Source: Paenibacillus sp. FSL K6-3182 | Lineage (GTDB): Bacteria; Bacillota; Bacilli; Paenibacillales; Paenibacillaceae | Assembly: GCF_037976325.1 (NCBI RefSeq) | Contig: NZ_CP150265.1 | Span: forward strand, 3,095,501 to 3,159,500 | Reading direction: 5' to 3' | Length of the DNA: 64,000 nucleotides | In this document: positions 25,979 to 35,700 of the stretch, one piece after another | Layout: every line of letters begins with the position of its first letter | Numbering within the stretch: position 1 is the first letter of the stretch | Program-made: the position numbers and the translations under genes | The notes under the pieces: model-generated | The model's input: only the letters and a program-made list of their open reading frames with translations | Told to the model about the DNA's origin: nothing | The model's database searches: none

Positions 25979-27124
25979 ATGCAAGCAAGATTATTATTGG
26001 AAGACGGTACATTGTTCACAGGACTTTCGTTCGGTGCAGAAGCACAAATGATGGGCGAGGTTGTATTTAATACTGGAATTACTGGTTATCAAGAAGTTTT
26101 ATCCGATCCGTCCTACTGCGGACAAATCGTAACGATGACCTATCCGCTAATCGGCAACTACGGCATTACACGTGATGATTTTGAGTCGATGCGTCCATTT
26201 ATTCATGGCTTTGTCGTTCGTCGTCATGAAGAAGTGCCAAGCAACTGGCGTGCTCAATATTCACTAGGACAACTTCTTAAAGAATACGGCATCCCGGGCA
26301 TCAGCGACATCGATACACGTATGCTTACTCGCAAGCTTCGTAACTACGGTACAATGAAAGGCCTAATTACAACAGGCAATGAGCGTGTAGAAGAACTTGC
26401 TGAACGTCTTAATATCTCGAAGCTAATGACGGATCAAGTTGCACGCACTTCTACATCTCATGTATTCTCAAGCCCGGGTCAAGGCGAGCGTATCGTACTT
26501 GTTGACTTTGGTGCAAAAAGCGGTATTTTGCGCGAGCTTACTAAGCGCGGCTGCGATGTAGTCGTTGTTCCTCACGATACAACAGCAGACCAAATTCGTC
26601 GCCTAGCTCCAGACGGCATTCAATTGTCCAATGGCCCTGGGGACCCGCAAGATGCACCTTATGCTGTAAAAATGATTTCTGAGCTGCTCGGCGAATATCC
26701 GATCTTCGGAATTTGCTTAGGCCACCAGCTGTTCGCATTAGCTTGCGGAGCAGAAACAACGAAGCTTAAATTCGGACATCGCGGCGGAAACCACCCGGTT
26801 AAAGAATTGGCAACTAACCGCTGCTACATTACTTCACAAAACCATGGCTACACGGTGCTTGAAGAATCAGTAGCGAACACGCCGCTTGTAGTAACACATA
26901 TCAATAACAATGACCGCACGATCGAAGGACTTAAACATAATACATTCCCAGCTTTCTCGGTTCAATATCACCCAGAAGCTGCGCCTGGACCGTATGACTC
27001 CAGCTATTTGTTTGATGAGTTCCTAGAAATGATCCGTACGCACAAGAAAAATAACCCACAAAAACCTCGTCAAGCTGTGTTGTCGGAGACGTTGAAAGGA
27101 GAGCTTCAGTATGCCCAAAAATAA
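25979..27124 (+). CDS. carA: Carbamoyl phosphate synthase small (glutaminase) subunit
   Basis: CarA hydrolyses glutamine and passes ammonia to CarB. The 381-residue protein has the CPSase small-chain N-terminal domain ([20 protein letters not shown]) and a class I amidotransferase domain with the nucleophile in [14 protein letters not shown] and the His-Glu pair in [11 protein letters not shown]. The ATG at 25979 is eight bases from AGGAG; a GTG at 25970 overlaps that site. The end overlaps carB by 14 bases. Confidence 0.95.
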   Translation: MQARLLLEDGTLFTGLSFGAEAQMMGEVVFNTGITGYQEVLSDPSYCGQIVTMTYPLIGNYGITRDDFESMRPFIHGFVVRRHEEVPSNWRAQYSLGQLLKEYGIPGISDIDTRMLTRKLRNYGTMKGLITTGNERVEELAERLNISKLMTDQVARTSTSHVFSSPGQGERIVLVDFGAKSGILRELTKRGCDVVVVPHDTTADQIRRLAPDGIQLSNGPGDPQDAPYAVKMISELLGEYPIFGICLGHQLFALACGAETTKLKFGHRGGNHPVKELATNRCYITSQNHGYTVLEESVANTPLVVTHINNNDRTIEGLKHNTFPAFSVQYHPEAAPGPYDSSYLFDEFLEMIRTHKKNNPQKPRQAVLSETLKGELQYAQK

Positions 27125-30100
27125 TGAACTCAAAAAAATTCTCGTGATCGGTTCCGGTCCAATTGTCATCGGACAAGCGGCGGAATTCGACTATGCCGGT
27201 ACTCAAGCCTGCCAAGCGCTCAAAGAAGAGGGCTATGAGGTTGTTCTTATAAACAGTAACCCAGCAACAATCATGACAGACACGAACATGGCTGACAAAG
27301 TATACATCGAGCCTATTACTTTAGATTTTGTATCACAAATCATTCGTCAAGAACGTCCAGATGGACTTCTTCCGACGCTTGGCGGCCAGACAGGCCTTAA
27401 TATGGCGGTTGAGCTTGCACGCGCAGGCGTTCTTGAACGCGAGAATGTAAAATTGCTTGGAACACAACTGACAGCTATTGAGAAAGCGGAGGATCGCGAC
27501 TTATTCCGTGACCTTATGCGTGAGCTGGAACAGCCAGTACCAGACAGTGACATCGTGACTACAGTAGAAGATGCAGTTAACTTCGCTAACACGATCGGTT
27601 ACCCAATCATCGTTCGTCCTGCTTATACACTGGGCGGAACAGGCGGCGGTATTTGTGCGAATGAAGAAGAACTGCGCGAAACGGTTGCTTCTGGAATCCG
27701 TTATAGCCCGATTAGCCAGTGCTTGATCGAGAAATCGATCGCAGGCATGAAGGAAGTCGAATATGAAGTTATGCGTGATGCGAACGATAACTGTATCGTT
27801 GTCTGCAACATGGAAAACTTTGACCCGGTTGGCGTACATACAGGCGATAGCATCGTCGTAGCGCCAAGCCAAACCTTGTCTGATCGCGAGTATCAAATGC
27901 TTCGTTCAGCTTCCCTAAAAATTATTCGTGCGCTGAACATCGAGGGCGGCTGTAACGTACAGTTCGCACTTGATCCACAAAGCTATCAATATTATGTCAT
28001 TGAAGTAAATCCGCGCGTAAGCCGTTCATCGGCACTAGCGTCGAAAGCAACAGGCTACCCAATTGCCAAAATGGCAGCAAAAATCGCTGTCGGCTACACA
28101 CTCGATGAGCTTGTAAACCCTGTTACAGGACAAACGTATGCTTGCTTCGAGCCAACACTTGATTATATCGTATCGAAAATTCCACGCTGGCCGTTTGATA
28201 AATTCGTAAACGCGAACCGTAAACTTGGTACGCAAATGAAAGCAACTGGCGAAGTTATGGCTATCGGCCGTACGTTTGAGGAATCCATTCATAAAGCGGT
28301 TCGTTCACTGGAAATTGGCGCTCACCGCATTCACTTGAAAGAAGCTTCTTCTTTAGAAGATGCAGTGCTTCGCGCACGTCTAGAGAAGCCGGATGATGAG
28401 CGTATGTTCCTCGTAGCAGAAGCGTTCCGCCGGGGCTATCAGCTTCAAGAAATCCAAGACATTACAAACATCGACTGGTGGTTCCTTGATAAAATTCAGT
28501 CTATCGTAGCATTCGAGGATCGTATGCGCAGCGAATCAACGTTGAATCAACAAACGTTGTATGAAGCTAAACGCAAAGGCTTCTCAGATCGCTCTATTGC
28601 TGAAATTCGTCAAGAAGGTTTCCCGAATGGCAGTCACACAACGGAAGCTGACGTGCGTGTACTTCGCGAACAGCTTAACTTAAAGCCGGTATACAAAATG
28701 GTTGATACATGCGCAGCTGAATTTGAAGCTTCGACACCATATTACTACTCCACTTATGAAGTAGAGAATGAAGTAACAGTTACGGACAAACAGAAGGTTC
28801 TAGTCCTTGGCTCTGGACCAATTCGTATCGGTCAAGGCATCGAGTTCGATTACTCGACGGTTCATGCGGTATGGGCAATTCAAAATGCAGGTTATGAAGC
28901 GGTTATTATTAATAATAACCCAGAGACGGTTTCAACAGACTTCAGCACTTCGGACAGACTCTACTTTGAGCCATTGTTCTTTGAAGATGTAATGAATGTT
29001 ATTGAGCAAGAAAATCCGATTGGCGTAATCGTACAATTCGGCGGTCAAACGGCAATCAACCTTGCAGCTCCGCTTTCCAAAGCTGGCGTACGCATTCTAG
29101 GCTCCAGCCTTGAGAGCATCGATGCAGCAGAGGATCGCAAGAAATTCGAAGCATTGCTTCGCAGCCTGAACATCGCACAGCCTGACGGCAAAACGGTTAT
29201 CTCTGTTGATGAAGCGGTAGTTACGGCACAAGGACTTGGTTATCCGGTACTCGTTCGTCCTTCCTATGTACTTGGCGGACGCGCAATGGAAATTGTGTAC
29301 TCGGACGAAGAATTGCTTAACTATATGGAAGTTGCAGTGAAAATCAACCCTGAGCACCCGGTTCTAATCGACCGTTATATGCTAGGTAAAGAAGCTGAAG
29401 TAGACGCAATATGTGATGGCGAGACCGTAGTTATTCCAGGGATTATGGAGCATGTTGAGCGCGCAGGCGTTCACTCAGGCGACTCCATTGCGGTATATCC
29501 ACCACAATCACTTTCGGAAGAAATTAAACAGCAAATCGTTGACATCACGATTAGCATTACTAAAGCTCTTAACGTAATTGGACTTGTTAACATCCAGTTC
29601 GTCATTCACCAAGAAAAAGTATATGTGATAGAAGTTAATCCGCGTTCATCGCGTACCGTACCTTTCCTAAGCAAAGTTACGAATATTCCGATGGCAAACT
29701 TAGCTACTAAAGCAATTCTCGGTACGAAGCTTGCTGATCTTGGTTATGTTGAAGGCTTGTGGCCTGAGGATGAATATGTTTCGGTAAAAGTTCCTGTCTT
29801 CTCCTTCGCGAAGCTGCGCCGGGTTGACCCAACGCTAACGCCGGAAATGAAATCAACAGGTGAAGTAATGGGCCGCGACGTTCAATATGCGAAAGCTCTT
29901 TATAAAGGTCTCATTGGCGCAGGTATGAAAATTCCAACATCAGGCGCTATCATTGCTACAGTTGCGGATAAAGATAAAGAGGAAGCAACAGAGTTGCTTC
30001 GCGGATTCTTTAACCTAGGCTACAAAATTATTGCTACAGGCGGAACGGCGAAAGCACTCGAAGAAGCCGGCCTTATCGTTACGACGGTTAATAAGCTTAG

Positions 30101-30335
30101 CGAAGGCTCGCCGAATATTCTTGATCTAGTACGTGAAGGGCAAGCGCAATTTGTAGTCAATACGTTGACTAAAGGAAAAGCTCCTGAACGTGATGGATTC
30201 AGAATTCGTCGTGAAGCGGTTGAGAATGGCGTCGTTTGTATGACATCGCTTGATACAGTTCGTGCATTGCTTGTTATGCTCGAAACGTTGAACTTCTCCT
30301 CCCGTTCAATGCCAGTAGCGCTACAAAACAAATAA
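27111..30335 (+). CDS. carB: Carbamoyl phosphate synthase large subunit
   Basis: CarB makes carbamoyl phosphate from bicarbonate, ammonia and two ATP. The 1074-residue protein shows the two homologous ATP-grasp halves, each opening with the same motif ([17 protein letters not shown] near the start and [17 protein letters not shown] near residue 565). An oligomerisation region lies between them and an MGS-like allosteric domain closes it ([18 protein letters not shown]). The ATG follows GGAGAGCTTC inside carA. An unusual hairpin separates it from pyrF. Confidence 0.96.
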   Translation: MPKNNELKKILVIGSGPIVIGQAAEFDYAGTQACQALKEEGYEVVLINSNPATIMTDTNMADKVYIEPITLDFVSQIIRQERPDGLLPTLGGQTGLNMAVELARAGVLERENVKLLGTQLTAIEKAEDRDLFRDLMRELEQPVPDSDIVTTVEDAVNFANTIGYPIIVRPAYTLGGTGGGICANEEELRETVASGIRYSPISQCLIEKSIAGMKEVEYEVMRDANDNCIVVCNMENFDPVGVHTGDSIVVAPSQTLSDREYQMLRSASLKIIRALNIEGGCNVQFALDPQSYQYYVIEVNPRVSRSSALASKATGYPIAKMAAKIAVGYTLDELVNPVTGQTYACFEPTLDYIVSKIPRWPFDKFVNANRKLGTQMKATGEVMAIGRTFEESIHKAVRSLEIGAHRIHLKEASSLEDAVLRARLEKPDDERMFLVAEAFRRGYQLQEIQDITNIDWWFLDKIQSIVAFEDRMRSESTLNQQTLYEAKRKGFSDRSIAEIRQEGFPNGSHTTEADVRVLREQLNLKPVYKMVDTCAAEFEASTPYYYSTYEVENEVTVTDKQKVLVLGSGPIRIGQGIEFDYSTVHAVWAIQNAGYEAVIINNNPETVSTDFSTSDRLYFEPLFFEDVMNVIEQENPIGVIVQFGGQTAINLAAPLSKAGVRILGSSLESIDAAEDRKKFEALLRSLNIAQPDGKTVISVDEAVVTAQGLGYPVLVRPSYVLGGRAMEIVYSDEELLNYMEVAVKINPEHPVLIDRYMLGKEAEVDAICDGETVVIPGIMEHVERAGVHSGDSIAVYPPQSLSEEIKQQIVDITISITKALNVIGLVNIQFVIHQEKVYVIEVNPRSSRTVPFLSKVTNIPMANLATKAILGTKLADLGYVEGLWPEDEYVSVKVPVFSFAKLRRVDPTLTPEMKSTGEVMGRDVQYAKALYKGLIGAGMKIPTSGAIIATVADKDKEEATELLRGFFNLGYKIIATGGTAKALEEAGLIVTTVNKLSEGSPNILDLVREGQAQFVVNTLTKGKAPERDGFRIRREAVENGVVCMTSLDTVRALLVMLETLNFSSRSMPVALQNK

Positions 30336-30354
30336 GCTCACTGAGCTTAAAAGT

Positions 30355-30440
30355 ACGGCCAGCGTTTATTGCTTCGTTATCTACCTTAAGAAGTTAGTCT
30401 TAAGGTGGATAGCTTGAAGCAAACGTATGGCCGTTTATTT
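30355..30440 (+). other. Long hairpin between carB and pyrF
   Basis: ACGGCC (30355-30360) pairs with GGCCGT (30429-30434), and inside it TTGCTTC/GAAGCAA, TATC/GATA and CCTTAAG/CTTAAGG pair in order, forming a rod of about 80 bases. TTTATTTTG follows, so it resembles a terminator or a processing site. A smaller hairpin AAGCTC/GAGCTT lies at 30334-30348. No PyrR-binding motif was found here. Confidence 0.7.
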
Positions 30441-30472
30441 TGCAAATGAACAGAGAAATGGAGCGATTTCGG

Positions 30473-31210
30473 ATGAAATTGACTAAAGAGCAAGCAGCAG
30501 GACGGATTATGGTAGCCCTTGATTATCCAGATGCAGCAGCGGCTGAACGTTTAATTGCCGAACTGCAAGGCATTCCCTGTTTCATAAAGGTGGGCATGCA
30601 GTTGTTTTATGCTGCTGGTCCTTCCTTCGTGCAAAGCTTGAAAGAGCGTGGTTACTACGTATTTCTTGATGTGAAAATGCATGATATTCCGAACACTGTC
30701 AAAGGCGGCTCTAATAGCGTAACGAAATTGGGAGTTGACATGTTTAACGTCCATGCAGCAGGGGGCAGTGATATGATGGAGGCTGCGCTTGAGGGTGTAG
30801 ATATTGCATTAACAGGCAGCAGCCTTCGTAAGCCAACGGTAATCGCGGTAACTCATTTGACAAGTACGAGCCAGTCCATGCTCAATGAGCAGATCGGTAT
30901 TAGCGGAACCGTAGAAGCGGCAGTGCTTCGTTATGCAGAGCTTACCAAAAAAGCGGGTTTGGACGGTGTTGTCGCATCACCTTCCGAGGTTGAGGCTATT
31001 AAGTCGCTATGCGGCAGCTCTTTCAAAACCGTAACGCCAGGGATTCGTCCCATTGGAGCGGATGTTAATGATCAATCACGCATCATGACGCCAAGTGAGG
31101 CGCTGCGCAAAGGAACTGATTATATGGTTATCGGTCGCCCGATTACAGCGGCACCAAATCCGCGTGCAGCATTAGAATCTATTATTGAGGAGCTGATTTC
31201 CTATGAGTAA
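30473..31210 (+). CDS. pyrF: Orotidine 5'-phosphate decarboxylase
   Basis: PyrF converts OMP to UMP. The 245-residue protein has the catalytic D-x-K-x2-D array in FLDVKMHDIPNTV, the substrate lysine in CFIKVGMQLF, and VTPGIRP for phosphate binding. The ATG at 30473 lies nine bases from GGAG; in-frame ATGs at 30440, 30446 and 30458 precede that site. The end overlaps pyrE by 8 bases. Confidence 0.95.
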   Translation: MKLTKEQAAGRIMVALDYPDAAAAERLIAELQGIPCFIKVGMQLFYAAGPSFVQSLKERGYYVFLDVKMHDIPNTVKGGSNSVTKLGVDMFNVHAAGGSDMMEAALEGVDIALTGSSLRKPTVIAVTHLTSTSQSMLNEQIGISGTVEAAVLRYAELTKKAGLDGVVASPSEVEAIKSLCGSSFKTVTPGIRPIGADVNDQSRIMTPSEALRKGTDYMVIGRPITAAPNPRAALESIIEELISYE

Positions 31211-31850
31211 AATTACTTTATCTGAATTGCCAAATCAAATTGCTAAAAGCCTGCTAGAAATCGAAGCCGTGGCACTTCGCCCTAATGAGCCATTCACATG
31301 GACATCAGGCATTAAATCACCAATCTATTGTGATAACCGCCTTACGATGACATACCCAGCGATTCGCAATCTTGTTGCAGAAGGTTTCGCAACGATTATT
31401 CGTGAGCGTTATCCTGATGCTGAGGTTATTGCGGGCACTTCAACAGCCGGTATTCCCCATGCAGCTTGGGTTGCACAGAAGCTAAATCTGCCGATGGCTT
31501 ATATTCGCGATAAGGCGAAAGGTCATGGCAAGCAGAATCAAATCGAGGGCCGTGTTCTACCTGGTCAAAAGGTCGTCGTGATCGAGGATTTGATCTCGAC
31601 AGGCGGAAGCTCGCTTAAAGCTGGTCTTGCAGTTAGAGAAGCAGGCGCAGAAGTGTTGGCGGTGCTTGCTATATTCACTTACGAATTTGATTCAGCGATT
31701 CAAGCCTTTGCATCAGAGCAAATGCCTCTTGTTACATTGTCTAGCTATAGTGCACTTATTCAAACAGCTGTAGAGCTTGGAAAAGTTGCTCCTGAAGATG
31801 TAGCTGCTTTGCAAGCTTGGAGACAAGATCCTCAATCGTTTGGAAAATAA
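31203..31850 (+). CDS. pyrE: Orotate phosphoribosyltransferase
   Basis: PyrE attaches ribose phosphate from PRPP to orotate. The 215-residue protein has the PRPP loop VVVIEDLISTGGSS and the flexible catalytic loop IRDKAKGHGKQNQIEG. It is the last gene of the operon; a terminator follows directly. Its start overlaps pyrF, indicating coupled translation. Confidence 0.95.
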   Translation: MSKITLSELPNQIAKSLLEIEAVALRPNEPFTWTSGIKSPIYCDNRLTMTYPAIRNLVAEGFATIIRERYPDAEVIAGTSTAGIPHAAWVAQKLNLPMAYIRDKAKGHGKQNQIEGRVLPGQKVVVIEDLISTGGSSLKAGLAVREAGAEVLAVLAIFTYEFDSAIQAFASEQMPLVTLSSYSALIQTAVELGKVAPEDVAALQAWRQDPQSFGK

Positions 31851-31863
31851 TTACTGAAATAAA

Positions 31864-31899
31864 AAAAGCGTGCTCTTTCCATGAGAGCTCGCTTTTTTT
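31864..31899 (+). terminator. Terminator of the pyr operon
   Basis: AAAGCG-TGCTCT pairs with AGAGC-TCGCTTT around TTCCATG (about 31865-31894), followed by a T run. Confidence 0.85.
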
Positions 31900-32024
31900 G
31901 TGACAAAATTGTTCATAATTCGACACTAAAATTTAATTTTTTTTGAAAGGGACTCTTCTTAATAGCTATTTGTCTCCGATAAATAATTATAGAGTATAGT
32001 CATGAATTGAGGGGCGGGGTTTTA

Positions 32025-33752
32025 ATGAAATTGTCTTTACGTGTTAGGCTGGTCTTGTTGTCTTTGGTTCCACTTATGTTTTACGCATTTACAGGGATTT
32101 ATTTGCTCAATGAGCAATGGCGTGTGTTGAATGACATGACAGATCGTATTTATGAAACTTCTAATCAAGTAGACACATTAGTATTAAACGCGGATAGGGA
32201 TATGTATCAGGCCTATCAAGCTTACTTGAGAGTGGAATCCGGTACTTTGGATCAAGTAAATGCAGACGCTGCTCGAGCGGAGTTAGCCGAAAATATAAAA
32301 CAAGTTGAAGACAGGGTAGGAGAAGCGCAAGCCATTTTATATGAGAAAGGACTTCAGAACTTAGCAGAAGGAGAAACTGAGCGCAGCATAAACCAAATTT
32401 TAATTGAGTTTAAGGCTAATTTTAATTTCTGGTCAGTTGCTGCGGTAAAAGCAGCAGCGGATGGAAAGAACAATTTTCAAAATAAACAGATCGATAATAG
32501 CTTCTTAACAAGCCGTACAGGGATTGATGAAATCGGTCAAAATATTAATATTTATGCACAAACCACGATTACTGATATTACAAATGAGCTTAGAAAAACG
32601 CAGCTTACTCTCTTAATCTGCATCATTGCGGTTACATTAGTTATATTAATTGCTATGTACTTTACAGTGCGTCATATAATGAAGACAATCAAGAGCGTTG
32701 TATTTAAGACACAGCGAGTAGCAGAAGGGGATTTAACGGTTCTTCCGGATCAGAAATACAGCAAGGATGAGCTTGGCCGTATTTCGCAATCGGTGGATCA
32801 TATGATTGAAGCTACAAAGCAGCTGATTAGCGGTATTGCTAGCAATGCAGCTGAAGTGACCAAATCAACTGATCAGTTAACGACTGCATCTAAGGAATCT
32901 GCAGATGCAGCAGAGCATGTCGCTCAAAATATTCAGGAAGTAGCCAATGGCTCAGAAGTACAAGCAAGAGGTGCGGAGGAAACTTCTAGAGCGATCGAAG
33001 AGATGACGATAGGTATTCAACGAATCGCAGAAAATACAGCCTCAATTGCCGATAAATCATCTTCAACCTCTAAGCAGGCTGAACTTGGTCATGAAGCGCT
33101 GCTCCGGTTAATTGATCAAATGAGCGAGGTGACCTCAGTAACTGGAAAACTATCGAATACAATTGAAACGCTTGAGCATCGTTCCAAGGAGATAGGTGCA
33201 ATTGCCGAGAATATAACAAGTTTTTCAAACCAAACGAATATTTTGTCGCTGAACGCATCAATAGAAGCAGCTCGTGCAGGCGAACACGGCAGAGGTTTTG
33301 CGGTCGTTGCAGGAGAGATTCGGAAGCTGGCAGCGGGATCCCTTGCATCTGCTGACGGGATACATCAACTGGTGGACATTACCCGAAGTGAAATCGCAGG
33401 AGCCTCGGCTTACATGTCGCAAACGGTTCTGGAAATGGAGCGAGGCAGCGCGCGGGTAGGCGAGGTTCGTCAGAACTTGGATGTCATCGTTGCTTCTATT
33501 ACACAGATGAGTGAGCAGATTCATGAAAATTCTGCAATTACTCAGCAAATGTCAGCCAGCTCGGAGCAGGTAAGCGCCTCAATGCAGCAAACGGCTGCTA
33601 CAGCTGCCGTTAATCTGGAGAAGACAGAAAATGTTGCTGCCGCAACGGAAGAACAGCTCGCTTTGATGGATAACATTTCTTCAGCAGCTGTTCATTTAGA
33701 GGAAATTGTACGCGATTTGGATCTTGCTATTTCTCATTTCAAGGTGAAGTAA
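32025..33752 (+). CDS. Methyl-accepting chemotaxis protein
   Basis: A 575-residue chemoreceptor. It has a first membrane segment (about 8-30), an extracellular helical sensor region (about 31-190), a second membrane segment (LTLLICIIAVTLVILIAMYF, near 200-220) and a HAMP domain (to about 270). A cytoplasmic MCP signalling coiled coil contains the conserved hairpin tip NQTNILSLNASIEAARAGE, then GRGFAVVAGEIRKLA. The ATG at 32025 follows GGGGCGGGG; an in-frame TTG at 32007 precedes that site. The ligand is unknown. The gene stands alone with a terminator on each side. Confidence 0.93.
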   Translation: MKLSLRVRLVLLSLVPLMFYAFTGIYLLNEQWRVLNDMTDRIYETSNQVDTLVLNADRDMYQAYQAYLRVESGTLDQVNADAARAELAENIKQVEDRVGEAQAILYEKGLQNLAEGETERSINQILIEFKANFNFWSVAAVKAAADGKNNFQNKQIDNSFLTSRTGIDEIGQNINIYAQTTITDITNELRKTQLTLLICIIAVTLVILIAMYFTVRHIMKTIKSVVFKTQRVAEGDLTVLPDQKYSKDELGRISQSVDHMIEATKQLISGIASNAAEVTKSTDQLTTASKESADAAEHVAQNIQEVANGSEVQARGAEETSRAIEEMTIGIQRIAENTASIADKSSSTSKQAELGHEALLRLIDQMSEVTSVTGKLSNTIETLEHRSKEIGAIAENITSFSNQTNILSLNASIEAARAGEHGRGFAVVAGEIRKLAAGSLASADGIHQLVDITRSEIAGASAYMSQTVLEMERGSARVGEVRQNLDVIVASITQMSEQIHENSAITQQMSASSEQVSASMQQTAATAAVNLEKTENVAAATEEQLALMDNISSAAVHLEEIVRDLDLAISHFKVK

Positions 33753-33760
33753 GATAATGT

Positions 33761-33813
33761 AAAAGCTGTTTTTTATGCGGAGTTTAAGCCTTCGCTAAAA
33801 GCAGCTTTTTTTG
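33761..33813 (+). terminator. Terminator after the chemoreceptor gene
   Basis: AAAAGCTG (33761-33768) pairs with CAGCTTTT (33802-33809), followed by further T residues. The 33-base loop has minor pairing. Confidence 0.75.
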
Positions 33814-33929
33814 TTCGAAAAAGGTTTTAAAAAGTTGTTTAAATTTGACGTAACTTTTTGAGCATGTCCTACGTCTATCATGTAAGATGAGAATTATGAA
33901 AGTTGGTTGAGGAGGGATCGGAAGCGCTA

Positions 33930-34661
33930 ATGGCCATTCCGCAGGAAGAAGAACAGAAGGTAGAAGAGCAGTTTGAAACGACTGATGAAAGACGCGATCT
34001 GCTTAAAGTTATTGATGTAGAGCGAACGTTCCAGGTTGGAGGAACTCCGCTGCCTGTACTGAAGGGCATCAATATGGAGCTTAAGGAGCGTCAATTAGTC
34101 ATGCTGAGAGGCAGATCAGGCTCTGGCAAGACGACGCTGCTGAATTGCTTGGGCGGGCTCGATACGCCAAGCAAAGGAGAGATTTTATTTAACGGTTTGA
34201 AGTTTCACAGCATGAGCGATGACCAACGCACTTTAGTTAGGCGAAAGCACATGGGCTTTATATTTCAAGCCTTCGCACTTATGCCGCTATTGTCCGCACG
34301 TGAGAATGTGGAGCTGTCTCTTCGGATGGCTGGTGTACCACGAGCGGAATGGAAGGATAGAGTTACGCAATGTCTTGAACTGGTTGGTTTGGAGCGCCGA
34401 ATGAATCATCGTCCCTTCGAGCTTTCCGGCGGTGAGCAGCAGCGGGTCGCAATTGCTAAGGCGATCGCCCATAAGCCAATGCTGCTGCTTGCTGACGAAC
34501 CGACGGCAGAGCTTGATACTGGCATGTCAGCTCAAATTATGGCGGTTTTCCAAAATATTATTCGCACTGAACAAGTATCTATTTGTATGACTACACATGA
34601 TCCTACGATTTTGGAGGTTGCTGACATTGTCTATGAAATGGTGGACGGAAAATTTATTTAA
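33930..34661 (+). CDS. ABC transporter ATP-binding protein (MacB/LolD-like), first of two in the operon
   Basis: The 243-residue ATPase has Walker [10 protein letters not shown] (61-69), signature LSGGEQ (165-170), Walker B LLLADE (185-190) and the switch histidine His223 in TTHD. An acidic extension of about 25 residues ([12 protein letters not shown]) precedes the domain. The subfamily is that of MacB/LolD-type ATPases that work with FtsX-like permeases. The start is uncertain: TTG at 33903 precedes GAGGAGGG, and the ATG at 33930 lies 13 bases after it; I chose the ATG. The adaptor gene begins inside its 3' end. Confidence 0.9.
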   Translation: MAIPQEEEQKVEEQFETTDERRDLLKVIDVERTFQVGGTPLPVLKGINMELKERQLVMLRGRSGSGKTTLLNCLGGLDTPSKGEILFNGLKFHSMSDDQRTLVRRKHMGFIFQAFALMPLLSARENVELSLRMAGVPRAEWKDRVTQCLELVGLERRMNHRPFELSGGEQQRVAIAKAIAHKPMLLLADEPTAELDTGMSAQIMAVFQNIIRTEQVSICMTTHDPTILEVADIVYEMVDGKFI

Positions 34662-35697
34662 GCGTTCAATGGTTGTTGTATTAAGTGCTTCTTTGGTGCT
34701 TTCAAGCGGGTGCTCCTTGCTTCCCGCAGAAGATGAAGAAGAGGTTATTCCTGAGATTGCCCCTGCACAAATATCCAAAAAGCCCGAGTATGAGGTAACG
34801 ACGACGACATTAGAAACGTCGATACCGCTGATCGGCAAGCTTATCTCTTTGGAAGAAGAGACGATGTTTTTCACATTGGACGGCAAGAATTTGAAAGAGT
34901 TGAATGTGAAAGTAGGAACAACTGTAAAAGCCGGTCAAGTGATTGGTCAGCTGGATGTTGATGTACTGGTCAAAAGCTTGCGGCAAGAGCGGCTTTCATT
35001 TAGGAAAATCGAAAATGAGATGAAAGACACGCTTCGCCAGCGTGATGAAATGGATCCGATTGAATTCGAAGGTAAGCTGATTGCTTTTGAAGAACAGAAG
35101 CAGAAGCTAGTCGATATGGAAGAGGAAATCGGGAAAGCGACATTAAAAGCTCCATTTGCCGGAACGATTGTATCGCTTAACGTGCAGAAGGGCGATTTGA
35201 TTAAAGCCTATGCTCCAATTGCAATTGTAGCCGATACGAGCAAGATTACAGCTGCAGCCAAAATTTCTAAGTCAGAGCTAGAAAAATTAGGCGTTGGCAT
35301 GGAAGTAACGGCTGATATTACGAGCGTTGGTAAATTTAAAGGCAAGATCAAGCAGCTCCCTTACAAAACGGAGGAACAGAACAACGGCGGCGGCGGTGGT
35401 GGTTCTGGCGTAGAGAAACCGGAAAAACCCGAAGACTTCTTAATCGTTGATCTTAAGGATTTGCCTAAAAACTTGAATCGCGGCATGCCGCTTTCGATTA
35501 AAGTCATTACGAAGCGCACTGAAAATGCTATTGTTATTCCTCCTTCTACGCTTCGTTCTATTGGATCTCGTACGTACGTGCAGGTCATTGAAGGCGAAGT
35601 TAAGCGCGAAGTTGACGTAGAGGTCGGCCAACAAACCTCGACGAATATCGAGATCCTCAAAGGGTTGAAACCGGGGCAGAAAGTTGTAGGTCGATAG
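34633..35697 (+). CDS. HlyD/RND-type membrane-fusion adaptor lipoprotein
   Basis: The 354-residue protein has a signal peptide with a lipobox-like LVLSSGC, a lipoyl/barrel-sandwich part (LNVKVGTTVKAGQVIGQLD), a helical hairpin (about 105-165), the return strand KAPFAGTIVSLNVQKGDL, a beta-barrel, and a membrane-proximal end (IVIPPSTLRSIG to LKPGQKVV). A Gly-rich stretch NNGGGGGGSG interrupts the barrel near residue 255. It probably links the permease to the cell envelope. The start overlaps the ATPase gene by 29 bases, so translation is coupled. The permease ATG is 4 bases after its stop. Confidence 0.85.
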   Translation: MKWWTENLFKRSMVVVLSASLVLSSGCSLLPAEDEEEVIPEIAPAQISKKPEYEVTTTTLETSIPLIGKLISLEEETMFFTLDGKNLKELNVKVGTTVKAGQVIGQLDVDVLVKSLRQERLSFRKIENEMKDTLRQRDEMDPIEFEGKLIAFEEQKQKLVDMEEEIGKATLKAPFAGTIVSLNVQKGDLIKAYAPIAIVADTSKITAAAKISKSELEKLGVGMEVTADITSVGKFKGKIKQLPYKTEEQNNGGGGGGSGVEKPEKPEDFLIVDLKDLPKNLNRGMPLSIKVITKRTENAIVIPPSTLRSIGSRTYVQVIEGEVKREVDVEVGQQTSTNIEILKGLKPGQKVVGR

Positions 35698-35700
35698 CCA

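Noticed and set aside
30334..30440. A second PyrR attenuator before pyrF
   Set aside because: No ARUCCnGnGAGGYU-type binding loop was found in the gap; only hairpins are present.
31919..31927. Spo0A box before the chemoreceptor gene
   Set aside because: TTCGACACT gives only the TGTCGAA core on the reverse strand; with no promoter in register it is probably chance.
31955..31982. SigD promoter before the chemoreceptor gene
   Set aside because: TCCGATAA at 31975-31982 resembles the -10, but no TAAA lies at 14-16 bases upstream.
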